Below are positions 44,231 through 53,400 of a stretch of 64,000 bases of DNA, piece by piece (position 1 is the first letter of the stretch; each line of letters opens with the position of its first letter). A program made the translations under genes and the position numbers. This stretch comes from Leptasterias polaris (taxonomy: Eukaryota > Echinodermata > Asteroidea > Forcipulatida > Asteriidae): positions 434,001 to 498,000 of the forward strand of contig JAZGTN010000015.1 of the NCBI GenBank assembly GCA_037783415.1, given 5' to 3'. The notes under the pieces were generated by a model. That model was not told the DNA's origin. It searched no databases and was given only the letters and a program-made list of their open reading frames with translations.

Positions 44231-45873
44231 GTATTAGTATACATATATAATGCCCCTTGTCTGTCATAAATGACACTACTGGCGTCCAATTATCAAATCT
44301 GGTGGAGCTTGTTAAGAATAATTATATGAGATGAAGCATAACACCTTGAAGGTGGCGCATATCGCTGCCAGACAATGCCAGAAATATCAGGACAACTCTC
44401 TGATAACTGCACTGGGTTCTTTTATTACACACCACACGGGACAAAGGAGGAAGCAATAATGGTTACACAAGACCAGGACTTGAACCCACACTCTGCTGAT
44501 CAGAACACCAGAGCTTGAGTCCAGTGCGCTTGACCGCTCATTAATGTATATCCTGGTCTCCCAGGGAGAATGATCCTTTGATAACTGATTGGCTACCCTT
44601 ATAAACAAGATGAAATACATGAACAAACTGTCAAGATTTACTCGAACAAAGATTATCATCAACTAGAGATTTGAATTTGTCCATTCATAGTAAATCACTT
44701 TGAAAGATGTTTCACAAGTAGTCAGTGGTAGTTGGCCCATTGTTATTATATAGTCTGCCTGCGTAGGTTTGGTTATTTGCAAAATTGTAAATTTTTTACA
44801 CTTTATATAATTTACCAATAAGTCCAAAATGAAGGTTGTTGTAGCTATGCAAATCATTTGTTTCCAAGGTAACTCGATCAAAGCAGTATTACATGTATAT
44901 ATTGAGTCTATTTGACTTAACGACACGTTACAAAATTAAAATTGTCACCGCCACTCTTCTAGACCAAGGATATTGTCCTCATTTGATATGTAAATTATTT
45001 AAACGATTTTATAGTCTTGCTTACCACCACGCAACAAATTTGAATGTACAATAACCAAGGACAATGGCCAATAAAAAGATCATTAAAGTTACAAAAAATA
45101 TCAGTGTTACGGTCTAGAAATTTTAAATGGTCCATAAATTGCTGTATTATTCACAACAGACTTGTCGTGTCGAGCTTGCTTGATTGAATGAGTGATGAAC
45201 TTTTTTTGGACAGTCATTGAGTAGTAAAATTTAAGACAAAGTACATTTAAAATTAGTTTTGCTTTATTGGACAGACATATAACAGGCCTGTAATTCCATC
45301 TTTGAGAGGGGGAGGCCATTTTCATTTTGCAAAGGGCACTTCCGTCAGAAATTATTAAAGTCTATGGGAAAGTTTTGAAGGGGCGCCAGAGTTCATGACC
45401 TCAGTGGCCTCTGTGCAATTCCAGGCCTGAAATAATGAAGGAGGGCACATCGGGCTGTTGAGTATTATTTTATTGCTTTTGGTATTTATAGATATGGCGT
45501 GTTTTGAGTGTTTTTATGTATTGTTTTGGTTTTAGTTCTATACACTAGGTACTCAGAGAGTCCTGTGGGAAATAAATTCACACTCTGCTTGGGTGGGATT
45601 TGAACCCACGACCCCTGCATTATAGAACAGATGCCTTAACCCTGCATCACCAATTATTTCTTATTATGTTGTGTGCCTTTTAAAATATGTTTGTTTTGTT
45701 AAATTTCTGAACAGGATCCTCGCTTTAATCCAGAAGTTGACAAGCGAACTGGCTACCGCACCTACAGTATTCTGTGTATGCCTATCATTAACCATGATGG
45801 AGAGGTCATTGGAGTGGCTCAAGTCATCAACAAGGTTTCCGGATCTCATGAGTTTACCAACAAAGATGAAGAG
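21628..45873 (+). CDS. PDE11A-like: PDE11/PDE5-type cyclic nucleotide phosphodiesterase, first two coding exons
   Basis: Exons 21628-22272 (215 codons) and 45715-45873 (53 codons), both phase 0, with donor GAG|GTTAGT and acceptor ACAG|GATCCT. PDE5/PDE11 enzymes hydrolyse cGMP, and PDE11 also cAMP, in the cytosol. Residues 11-45 match the N-terminal helix region of PDE5/PDE11 ([18 protein letters not shown]). GAF-A begins near 118 ([52 protein letters not shown]) and continues across the junction into [22 protein letters not shown] and [10 protein letters not shown]. It ends with the cyclic-nucleotide-binding GAF signature NKXnFX3DE ([15 protein letters not shown]). The LRKSFAG stretch at 79-85 resembles PDE11A more than PDE5, so I favour PDE11. 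An upstream in-frame TAG supports the start. GAF-B and the catalytic domain lie beyond the window. Confidence 0.9.
23729..24107. mobile_element. TTAA-flanked MITE, 379 bp
   Basis: The ends AGGGAGGGTCATAGATTG and, inverted, AGGTAGGGTCATAGATTG match at 17 of 18 positions. TTAA lies directly outside both (23725-23728 and 24108-24111). Inside, AATCTGAGAAAC and GTTTCTCAGATT form a further 12-bp hairpin near 23950-23990. Fragments of related ends occur at 39036-39052 and 50472-50493. Non-autonomous; piggyBac- or Kolobok-like by target site. Confidence 0.85.
25185..25287 (+). mobile_element. LINE 3' tail
   Basis: TGCTGGGCACCTCTGAAAAA, then CACTGAGAGG, and a terminal (AAAT)n run at about 25261-25287. 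The layout (short structured 3' UTR, then AAATAAATAAAT) equals that of the LINE ending at 32737. No coding part is recognisable. Confidence 0.45.
27001..27306. repeat. 20-bp satellite, 15 identical units
   Basis: TATTGGTTATCAAGCTATCG is repeated fifteen times from 27001 to 27300 without a single difference, followed by a partial unit. The 20-bp period cycles through all frames and leaves long meaningless ORFs. No spacers, so it is not a CRISPR array. Confidence 0.98.
27374..27496. repeat. (ATTT)n-rich low complexity
   Basis: Runs of TTTA/ATTT interrupted by short unique words, directly after the 20-bp satellite. Confidence 0.9.
28040..28214 (+). mobile_element. Dispersed short MITE, copy 3
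   Basis: The left end CAGGCCTGATGCTTC and the right end GAAGCATCAGGCC are inverted repeats. The central block CACCTCTATGGGGAAATTGT and GGAACATTAC is shared with the copies at 4000-4133 and 5819-5995. This is the most complete member and defines the ends of the family. Confidence 0.75.
28533..28556. repeat. (GT)n microsatellite
   Basis: Twelve GT dinucleotides in an AT-rich intron segment. Confidence 0.95.
28557..32095. other. Intron interior, no feature seen
   Basis: AT-rich sequence with short repeats such as TACATGTACATGTACA near 30245. No open frame with homology, no inverted repeat that I could detect, no RNA gene. Confidence 0.5.
32100..32737 (+). pseudogene. Non-LTR retrotransposon (CR1/jockey-like) 3' fragment
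   Basis: Translation shows the typical C-terminal part of LINE reverse transcriptases: [16 protein letters not shown] at about 32130, then after a break [25 protein letters not shown], and [16 protein letters not shown] ending at a TAG at 32555-32557. It is 5'-truncated and frame-broken, with an internal deletion near 32195. The 3' UTR contains GACCCATGGGAGACCAGTGG and ends in AAATAAATAAATAAAT. It cannot code for an active enzyme. Confidence 0.75.
32757..33730 (-). pseudogene. Second LINE 3' fragment, opposite strand
   Basis: The minus-strand frame about 33730-33335 encodes LINE RT thumb-region motifs: [63 protein letters not shown]. It then continues, frame-broken, towards 33115. The 3' UTR holds the hairpin CAGCCTTTGGCTG and ends in (AAT)n at 32761-32779. 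The upstream RT part is missing (5' truncation near 33730). It stands tail-to-tail with the LINE at 32100-32737 but differs in sequence and tail type. Confidence 0.8.
33756..34253. repeat. Interspersed repeat ending in a 28-bp perfect palindrome
   Basis: Starts with two TGACGTCAT motifs (about 33767-33788), has a third at about 33913, and is less AT-rich than its surroundings. A poly-A run lies at about 34190-34200, and it ends with AGCTGTTTCGCTGC joined to its exact inverse (34226-34253). No protein is encoded. The layout suggests a mobile or satellite-like unit, but I cannot name the family. Confidence 0.5.
34804..34943. mobile_element. Short MITE, member 1 (CCARTTGGCRGCTAC family)
   Basis: GTGTCCAGTTGGCAGCTACG at the left is answered inverted by ATAGCTGCCAATTCGGAT at the right. 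Inside are GGCTAGATTTCC and CCTTAGCAACA, both shared with the element at 35023-35142. Confidence 0.65.
35023..35142. mobile_element. Short MITE, member 2
   Basis: GTGTCCAAATTGGCGGCTAC is answered inverted by GTAGCCACCAATTTGAAG. The interior GGCTAGATTTCCGCGTCAT and GTCCTTAGCAACA match member 1. It lies only 80 bp from member 1 in the same orientation. Confidence 0.65.
35205..35495. mobile_element. hAT-like MITE (CAGGGGCGGATCCAGG ends)
   Basis: The left end CAGGGGCGGATCCAGGATTT is answered inverted by CCCTGGATCCGCGCCTG. The interior is C/G-rich with tandem GGTCCAGGGG motifs and a 13-G run near 35447. CAGGGGCGGATCCAG-type ends are common among hAT-derived elements in aquatic animals (recollection). 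I could not define the 8-bp duplication. Confidence 0.65.
36486..36674. mobile_element. Inverted-repeat MITE, 189 bp
   Basis: GCCCAATTTCATAGAGCTGG at the left and AGCAGCTCTATAAAATTGGGC at the right are inverted repeats. The interior contains several GCTTACTGGT- and TGCTTATTTTTGCTAAGCA-type short palindromes. No coding content. Confidence 0.7.
38065..38200 (+). mobile_element. LINE 3' tail
   Basis: T-rich 3' UTR, then GAGGGCCCCAAATGATCAGC and GGGTCACCCTCG, and a terminal TAAATAAATAAAT. Same architecture as the other LINE tails here. No RT sequence remains. Moderate to low certainty. Confidence 0.4.
38423..38551. repeat. (CTTT)n/(ATTT)n low complexity
   Basis: TTTC repeats grade into a run of about fourteen TTTA units. 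Confidence 0.95.
38955..39052. mobile_element. Truncated MITE related to the TTAA family
   Basis: AGTAAGCTTTCGGATAGAAA and TATGACCCTATCTTTAA match 50385-50493. The terminus AGATAGGGTCATA (inverted) matches the ends of the element at 23729-24107, and TTAA follows. The opposite end is missing. Confidence 0.6.
40215..40341 (-). mobile_element. Terminal fragment of the CAGGGCTCGAA element family
   Basis: Read on the minus strand it starts CAGGGCTTGAATTTTTCACTGG, then GGCCTGAGGCCAGTGAT, CGGGCCAGTAAAC and TCTTGTGTTTTTCAATT. These are the same landmarks as the left ends at 42585, 59364 and 61845. The other terminus was not found. Confidence 0.65.
40401..40543 (-). mobile_element. AGGCCTGGAATT MITE, copy 1
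   Basis: Minus-strand copy: CAGGCCTGGAATTTCATCTT, AAGGCCATTTTCATTTTGCA, AGGGGCACCAAGGCCAAG, ATGGAGGCC near the far end. The same blocks occur in order at 45293-45429 and 47432-47600. Confidence 0.65.
42585..42953 (+). mobile_element. CAGGGCTCGAA inverted-repeat element, copy 1, with CTCTC duplication
   Basis: The left end CAGGGCTCGAATTTTACACT is answered inverted by CAAATTCGAGCCCTG. CTCTC flanks both sides (42580-42584 and 42954-42958), a 5-bp target duplication. Shared internal landmarks are GGCCCGAGGCCAGTAAT, GTCTTGTGCTTTTCAATT and ACAAGCCCTGCAGTCTTGTG. Non-autonomous; ends and duplication length would suit a hAT5-like group, which is inference. Confidence 0.85.
43954..44057. repeat. 45-bp segment duplicated with 59-bp offset
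   Basis: TTTTTAATCCAACAATGTTT through CTTGTCTTTCTTGCTGC occurs twice, separated by 14 bp. The copies are identical by eye, so the duplication is recent. Confidence 0.9.
44181..44230. repeat. (AAT)n microsatellite
   Basis: About sixteen AAT units without interruption. Confidence 0.95.
44410..44578 (-). mobile_element. tRNA-Leu-derived SINE with target duplication
   Basis: The minus strand reads GAGCGGTCAAGCGCACTGGA, then CTCAAGC (a loop with CAA anticodon), TCTGG, a long variable arm, and the B-box GTGGGTTCAAGTCCTGG. This is the pattern of tRNA-Leu(CAA). An upstream non-tRNA head and a downstream tail ending ATAAAAGAACCCAG complete it. TGATAACTG repeats at 44401-44409 and 44579-44587 frame it as the target duplication. 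Confidence 0.8.
45293..45429 (+). mobile_element. AGGCCTGGAATT MITE, copy 2
   Basis: CAGGCCTGTAATTCCATCTT at the left and AATTCCAGGCCTG at the right are inverted ends. The interior GAGGCCATTTTCATTTTGCA and AGTCTATGGGAAA is shared with the other copies. Confidence 0.75.
45550..45655 (-). mobile_element. tRNA-derived SINE next to PDE exon 2
   Basis: The minus strand reads GCAGGGTTAAGGCATCTGTT, ATAATGCAGGGGTCGTGG, then the B-box GGGTTCAAATCCCACC. It is the single-copy form of the SINE at 5606-5756. It ends about 60 bp before the exon starting at 45715, so it overlaps or borders the branch-point region. Confidence 0.75.
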
Positions 45874-47431
45874 GTATGGACCTTTAAGAAACTATTAGAA
45901 TGGGGAGGGGCTAACCCCGCCCTTCTTTTGGGATGGAGAGGAGTGGGGCCATAAGTTGTTTTTCACTATGCAATGTTTTTGGCACAATAAATCTTGAATT
46001 GGTGCCTCTTGGTTCTTGAAGGTTTACTTTCCACGGTGAGCTCTCCATTGAATGATTTCCCTTGTATAGCAGAGCAAAATATTTCACACAATGTATCAGT
46101 TGCTACTCAACAATCTTCATTTGTTACTCAGAATTATTCAACACATGTTCACTCAAAATGTTTCGCTATGCAAAATTGCTGAATGAAATGGTTCTATGTT
46201 TTACTTTTTTCACTATGTGACTTGTCGGTAAAGGTTTTGTCTTTATTTGACCACTATATTGAGAGCTTATTTTCAAAAGACCATGTTTTAAAAATATTTT
46301 TGGTTTTTAGAACTCACTGTTAAAAAAATAGGAAATACTTCCTGTATGTAGGTCATTAAACAATTTCCTCATGGTATTTTTCCTTTCTACATTAGTTAGG
46401 CACGGTTCTTTTGTTGTTTGTCTGAGCAGATTTACTGTCTTTTGGTTTTCTGTTTTTCAGCAGTGAATCTCTCTTTGTGGTCTCCTTAAACCGTCTTCAT
46501 TAATCTTCAGTTACGTAGTACATGTATGTTCGTCATGTCCATATATTGGAGATAAGTGTGCACGTATACTGGAGACTTAGTAAAATAAGAGCTATCATCG
46601 TACAGTTGTGCGTGCCTACTGGACTGTCGAGGCGAATTCATTTCAGATGCTGGAATTGATTCCCAATCTTGGCTTTCTGAATTATTTCTCTCAGATCTCC
46701 CCCTTAATCCTTGTCATCCCCTGACTGCAGACAACAAATCAGTACTTTCATGTTTTTTTTCAAAGAAAACTATTTACAATCTGAAAATATCTCATCTGGA
46801 TTCAGACGAGCTCCTGTGCTGCTCCTGAAGAATATTTACCGCCCTTGAAATATGCAAATTGAAAAATGCAAATTTTGTTGAATTGGTATTCTAGTGAAGA
46901 CCCGCTGCGAATGCGATTATTAAGACACATTTTTTTGATCCCCTATAAATAATAGAGTTTTAGATTTCAATTAGTCATGCAATTTTTCACACTGCATGAT
47001 ATTCCATTATTGGTATTTAATATGCGGCACTGTTCGACTTGTTAGGCTACAAGGCCTCTGTGGATGTTTTACTAAGCACTCCATGCCGAGTGATTGATAA
47101 CATACCTGCCCTGAACATGAGTCGCATCCCGTGAGCTTACTCCTTTCCCAGACTCTTTTGGGAGCCACAGCGAGAGCAAGCCGGGAACCCTGGGCGACCC
47201 AGGAACTCTTGGCCAGATCATACATGTAGGGACCCTTATTTTGATTGAATGCGCCCACAGACCAGCAAAGTCATCTTGGATGTTGGCCAGCTCATCAAGA
47301 AACATAATCACCAAAATTTGAAAGCAGTCAGTTCTATCTAAAGTTTGATTCTGATGTAGAACCGAATGGAATATCACAATCAAATATTGTATCCATATGG
47401 TTCAATAATAATGCCTTGACTGATAATAGAC

Positions 47432-47600
47432 CGGGCCTACTATTTCATCTTTGAGAAGGCAAGGCCATTTTCATATTGCAGAGGGCTTTTCTCATTGTAA
47501 AATCTTAGAGTCTATGGGAAACTTTCTGAGGGGCACTAAGGCCAAGACCAGGGGCAACATAGGCAATTGCCTCCATGGCTTCAGTATAATTCCAGGCCTC
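47432..47600 (+). mobile_element. AGGCCTGGAATT MITE, copy 3
   Basis: GGGCCTACTATTTCATCTTT at the left and AATTCCAGGCC at the right. The interior AAGGCCATTTTCATATTGCA, AGTCTATGGGAAA and AGGGGCACTAAGGCCAAG matches copies 1 and 2. It is longer than copy 2 and keeps AGGCAATTGCCTCCATGG, a block also seen at 28040-28214, which links the two families. Confidence 0.7.
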
Positions 47601-48071
47601 TGCATAGGCTGTTCATAATTTCATTCCCTAAAAGTCTCCTCACAGTGTACCACTGCGTCCATGTCCTGTCATTACAGCCACTTGGTATTTTGGTTGTCTA
47701 GTGGCAGACGATTTCTACTTAATACAAAACCTGTCTAAGATGCATCAATGCTCTTTATACATGGAGTGAGTAAACACTTATACCTAAGGTATGTAAATGC
47801 ATCCATACTTAAAAGCAATCTGTAGATGTCATCTTGGGCAAATACTGAAAATGCGTTAAGATGTTTTATATGAGTCCTTAAGAGGAATTGACATTTCAAG
47901 ATGATGAAACTTCGTTTGGTTTGACGAAAAAAGTCAATGTTTGGAGCTTGTAAATGTCCTTGAATTCTAAAGTAGTAGTAATAAGATATTACTTTCCTAG
48001 TTTCTCAAGTAGAGTTTGATGACAAAGTCTGGGAGAAGATGCTATCAATGCCTTGGTCTCCTCATTCTTAA

Positions 48072-48590
48072 AGATGCACTCCCATCGGTGTGTTCCTCCA
48101 GCCATAGTGATTAAGAAAGAAAAGCATCAAATTATAAAAAACGGTGTGTTGAGTCAAACTATTGAAGCAATGTTGTTTTCTTAAATTTTAGTAATGAAAA
48201 TGGAAATTGTTTCTACATTCCCCATTAATCTGAAACAATAAAAAAATTGAAATCACTTTACCTTTAAAGTATCATCTTGAGAAACCCCCAAGGTACAGCA
48301 TGCATATGTGAAATTTCAAATTATAAACCACAAGGGAAACTGACTGGGTAAATTTTAAATAATTTGGGGATGAACAAAGAAAAATTGACTAGAGCAGGAT
48401 TTGAACCAGAGAACAAATCCCGCTCTAATCAATTTTTTCTTTGTTCATCCCAAAATCATTTATGAAATGAACATACTTTGATCCAAATATACTGATCCTT
48501 GCAGCTGAAGCTTTGCCTTCATGGCTTTTCTCCGTCAGAAATCAAACATTTTATGAACTTATGGAAATTAAGTCGGTTGAGAGTGCATCT
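48072..48590. mobile_element. TTAA-flanked element, 519 bp, with internal palindrome
   Basis: The ends AGATGCACTCCCATCGG and, inverted, AGATGCACTCTCAACCG lie directly inside TTAA on both sides (48068-48071 and 48591-48594). At about 48366-48458 a large palindrome occurs: GGGATGAACAAAGAAAAATT against AATTTTTTCTTTGTTCATCC. Its centre, GGATTTGAACC, is itself partly inverted and resembles an inverted tRNA B-box. No coding content. Confidence 0.8.
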
Positions 48591-50300
48591 TTAAAGATGA
48601 CACTGAGCGGGACGGTCCTTCATTGGTGCCGCCGCCATCGAACAAATTCATTGTATCATCTTGAAGCAGCAAAAGCTTGATTGCACCTGCTCCGTAAATG
48701 CCCCCGTCTTTGTTTGCAGTTCCCCACCCGAGAGCTGGTCCGTAATTGAACAATCTCTTGATGAAGAGGAAGGACTGCATCCAGCAGCTGGGATGAGGAA
48801 GGATTAAAACTCATTTTCTCTCATTTGGCTTGTGCTGCATCTTCGTAATGCACAATAAAAAGTAGAGAAAGGAGACAGGAAGATGTTTGCATCCGAGGAA
48901 AGCTGAAATTGAGTCAGAATTGTTAAGTCTTTTATCTCCAAAAACATATAGTATTATACAATTTTCAGTATTTGGGGAATCTTTCAGTACAGGTTCAATA
49001 ATACACAACAAAGCAGCTAGGAATTAAGTACAGAGTCCGTAAAGGAACAAAGTTATAAACAAATAACTTTGTTCCCTCAAATTATCATTTTATTTTTTCA
49101 AAATATTATTTTGTTCCCTTGAAATTTTATTTCGCCTCCTTAGAATATTATTTTGCTCCTCCTTCAAAATACTATTTTGTTACTTGGAAATGTGAAGGGA
49201 AAAAAATAACACTTCAAAGAAACCAAATAAAGTTGGAGGAAATGAAACAATATTTTGATGGAATGAATAAGAAGAAGAAAAAAAACTTTGTCCCTACGGG
49301 CTCCATAATTAAGGAACATTTTGACATAAGAAATAAATTGAAAATTCAGGAAAAATTTGCGAAAACTATTCTGAAGATAAAATAAACAGGATGTATAAGC
49401 AACAAAATAAATGAACAAATAAACTTAATAACTCAATACACGTATCAGTATAGACAACAAGGAGGTTTGGGACTGTGTATTGGACGTGGTTTCTTTCTTG
49501 TCCCTTGTTGTGTGTAAAAAAAATATAAAAAAATAAAGTCATGTGGATTGGATATCAGTGTAATCAACTGAGTTTTAGAAAAAATACATTGACTGTAGTT
49601 ATTTGAAATGCTTTGAGTTAGTGCAAATGGATCTTTGATTACAGTGCATACAATGAAAATGAATCTGAAAATCCTGGGGATCTGGGAATGTGATTAATTT
49701 GGAGTCATGGACATGCTTTCTTTGCTTGTTAATTTCCCATTACTCCTCTGAACTTGATTGCAAAATGCCTTTGCTGCTAAAATAAAGGCACTTGTTTTTT
49801 TAAGGGAAAGTATAGATTTTAGTTTTTTAAGATTTAACAACATATTTTGTATAAACACATTGTAAACCTGAATGAATTTCATTTTGAAAACTATGAAAAA
49901 ACGGTTTACATTTAGTGAGGGGTTTTGTGCAATTAAAACAAGCAATGGGTCTTCAAATGTTCTTTCTGTTCATGTAGAGAATAGGTACTGGTATGGTATG
50001 ACATTTATTATGAGCTTTTGTGAGTTTTCTGATGGAAACTTAGCTATAAAAACATAATTGGATTGAAATCAGCTTGGCTGACTGTGTCTTGAAAGCCAAA
50101 AATACATGTACATTGAAAGTGAGGTATGATGATTGTAGTGGAATGTTACTTTGTTTATATGCAAAAATGAATGATCCATTGTGGTCATGATTTAAATTTC
50201 CAATTTTCAACTCCATAACTTAACATTTTAAGAACAGCTGAAACATTGGGGTATGCCTTGGATTTTCAAGGATACATTTACAGACATTTGAGCATAACAT

Positions 50301-50493
50301 ACTGCCTTAGGTCATAGATTGGTTATTGTCAACACAATGCTGATTCAAACATTTTAGAGGAATTCATTTTGCAGGATGCTTACTGCCATTACCATCTTCA
50401 TAACAAGTAAGCTTTCCGATAGAAATCACATATTTTTTTGTTGGGGGGGGGGGGGGGGGGTGTCATTATCAAAGTATGAACCTACCTTTAATG
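50301..50493. mobile_element. MITE copy related to 38955-39052, with poly-G tract
   Basis: GGTCATAGATTGG at the left resembles the TTAA-family end. AGTAAGCTTTCCGATAGAAA and AAAGTATGAACCTACCTTTAA at the right match 38955-39052. An 18-G tract (50443-50460) interrupts the shared block where the other copy has six G. Confidence 0.65.
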
Positions 50494-53400
50494 TGAAATA
50501 AACGGTGATGTTTCAGAGGCATCATGTTTGCACTTCAGCAATCCAATACTGGCCGCTTATGAACATGTTCATTTATTTGTCTTGTTCATGTGTGTGTGGG
50601 GGGGTGGGGGGGGGGGAGGTAGGTTGATTCTCTGTTTACACTGGTATGGTGGTAATGTCGGTTTATGTTTTCTGGCTGAGTTTCAGAGAAGAAGTGTGTG
50701 GATATAAGATGTTCCTGCATATCGCCGAGATGTAATTTTAGTTGGTGGGTCGGTGTAAAATGTTGTTTTCAAGTAAGATCTAATATGGAGTTGTGATTCA
50801 CGTTGCATGAGAAAACATATTAGGCCTAAATAGAGTTATGTGCAAAAGTCTTTTGAATTTTGAAACCATTCATACATTACAAGTGGAAGTGACTCAAGAA
50901 TCAATTTTCAAGTTAAATTTAAATAGTGTTTGATACAGCGTCTTGGTCACAAGTTAATGCTCAATTTAACTTCCTCAGACCAAATATAGTTTTGCTGTAT
51001 TTCAACTGGTTTGGGAAATTGTTTTGGTGTACTTGAGTAATTCAAAATTAAACGGTCTCCATGGTCACATTCAATTAAACGGTCTCCATGGTCACATTCA
51101 ATTTGGTGATCTACTTGATTTTCAATTGATAGAGTCCTTATGAAAATGGAGGAACAAAAAATAAAGTCTCTAATTTTACGTTAAAACAGTGTAAAATGCC
51201 GCAGTGATTGATACCCTTAAAGTCTAAAAACGTTCGATGCTGTCATATTTGAAATATAAGATCTGTATGTTTTTGTACAGGGATTTTTTAAATAGTTATT
51301 TCCTGAATTTTGATGATATTCAATCAAAATGACATCGAATTTGACAATATGACTGGGCAACTGACATGTACAGACCTATTTGTTTTTGATGTCCGATGTT
51401 TGTTTTCAAAGAGCATTAGATAATTTGACATTTTACACCAATTTAACAAGAGGTTATAGACTTGTAATTTTTTTCCACATCCATAGGGACTCTTATCTAC
51501 TGGAAAATGAGCCAACAAGAAAACTTACTTTGACCTTGGAGCCCCTTTCTAAGTGTCCTCTTGTGATTTACTTGTTGATGTACTATGTAGCTGTGAAAAA
51601 CTTTACTAATGTACATGTGGCTTCTTTGCATCATTGCAGTTACTGAAAATTGGAAGTTTGCGAAATGCTGCTCTGTCATTTAAGTTGTTGAAAAAGAAAT
51701 TCTCTCATCCATTTGTACATGTTTGGACAAGACTCCCAACTTGGCTCCTTGCATCATTATGTTCGTGCGTGTCGGTAAAATATATGAGTTGATCGTAGCT
51801 GTCATTAGGTCATACACTAGGTTCTGCATCGTCAGGGGCAGTCATTTTGGACATGTGACATCCAGCAGGTCTGAAGGGGAGTTATTGGTTGCAAGGCGCC
51901 GATCAGTCTAGCGTTAACATTTACTGCCAAGTCTTTTAAAAAAATTGGTTTGTAGTTGAGGAGGAGTACATTAATTCTTTCATGCTGAGGATGTGCACTT
52001 AGGGAAGGATTTAAGTTCTACTTATATACTGAGAATGCCCAAAGTTTTATTTATTACTTGTCTAAACATTTCTTTTAACATCAAGAAGTAGCTCTCCTTG
52101 AGAAAGGAAAACATCAAGAGTTGTTATCGGTGACATCACAGAACCTTGCCCAATATTGGATCTGTCCATTGGGGCAATAAAAGTCAAAACTCAAAAATAA
52201 GGGATTGTTGTCACTCTTTATAAAGGACCATTTGACAATTAAAAAACAAGGATGGAGAGTTAAAGGAATCTCTATATTTTTTGATTAATGCTTATTTCAT
52301 AAAATTATAAATCGAAGATAAACAATTTCAACATGGGCTGTGGTGAATACTAATATTTTTTTTTAAGAGAGAAAAAGCAACAATGACTAGTTTTGTCATT
52401 TGACACAACTTTCCCAAATCCTTGGTATGACAGAGCCACCAACTCTCTCTGATTCTACAATAAACCAATCTTTCCCTCTGAAATAAAGTCATACTCTAGA
52501 AAACTGTATCTGAAAACCTAAAAAAATACAACAGCTGATTTTTGTGTGTTTACAAGCTCAAAATTGTGCATGGTTTTCACTATTTTCTCCTTATTCACAT
52601 AATGGATTAAGCGCAAATTTTCACAGGTTTGTTATTTCATGTATGGTTGATCACACAAAGCATGAACACTCAGCTCTACCAATCCTGTATAATACCTTTA
52701 TACCAATTAAACAAATTTATAATAAAAAAGAAACTTTGTCTCCTGTTTGGGTGTTGCCTGAGGCATCTCCTTTTCTTTTGATGCCTCCTTGGGATGAAAC
52801 TTTTCAAACATTGAAGAGTTCCTTCAGTGGAAAAAGGATGCACACAAGGATTTGATGACTGACATAGTAACTAATAACTTTTGGCACTTGTTTCTCAATG
52901 ATGATGCTTTATTCTTTATCATTACGCTCCTCTGCTTTGAAAAGAGGCACTGACATTCTCGCTGCTTAATTTGCGTAAATTACCCTCTGATGCATGAACC
53001 TGACTTGTCTAAAGGTAACTGGATGAGAAACTGGGAGGCTGCAGACTGTGAAATTGTCATCATTTTTGTAGATTGAATTTATTAACCATTGCATGCTTTA
53101 GAGTGAGGCTGGGATTTCGGGGTGTAAACAAAACTTTGGGAAACAGAAAAATATTAAATTAAGGGAGTTATGACTCTGAAACCCATCTGGATTTTTATCA
53201 AAACTCAATTAATTGATGGTATTTTTTGCATCAAAATTCAATTTAAGTGACTGCTCTGTGCTTACAGAGTGCATGGTGTAATTTTGTGAATTGTAGAAAC
53301 ACAAAAGATGTGGAATTGAAGTGGCATAGCATGTGTGTTTCTTTTAAAGGATGACTAAAAAATTACCTCTCAAACATCTGGTATTTCATGAAAATTCTTC

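Larger units (their letters stand above)
22273..45714 (+). other. First coding intron of the PDE gene, 23.4 kb
   Basis: Bounded by GT at 22273 and AG at 45713-45714. I see no host exon on either strand inside it. Long parts (24112-25180, 25290-26990, 28557-32095, 35500-36480, 36680-38060, 39060-40200, 40550-42580, 42960-43950) show only AT-rich sequence without recognisable features. The rest is repeats and transposons, listed separately. Confidence 0.75.

Noticed and set aside
44458..44546. Functional tRNA-Leu gene
   Set aside because: The acceptor stem does not close and it is embedded in a SINE with its own tail and target duplications.
52544..52855. 103-codon ORF with a faint LINE-like look (WVLPEASPFLLMPPWDE)
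   Set aside because: Too short and without an RT or RNase H motif; could be a LINE relic but not supportable.
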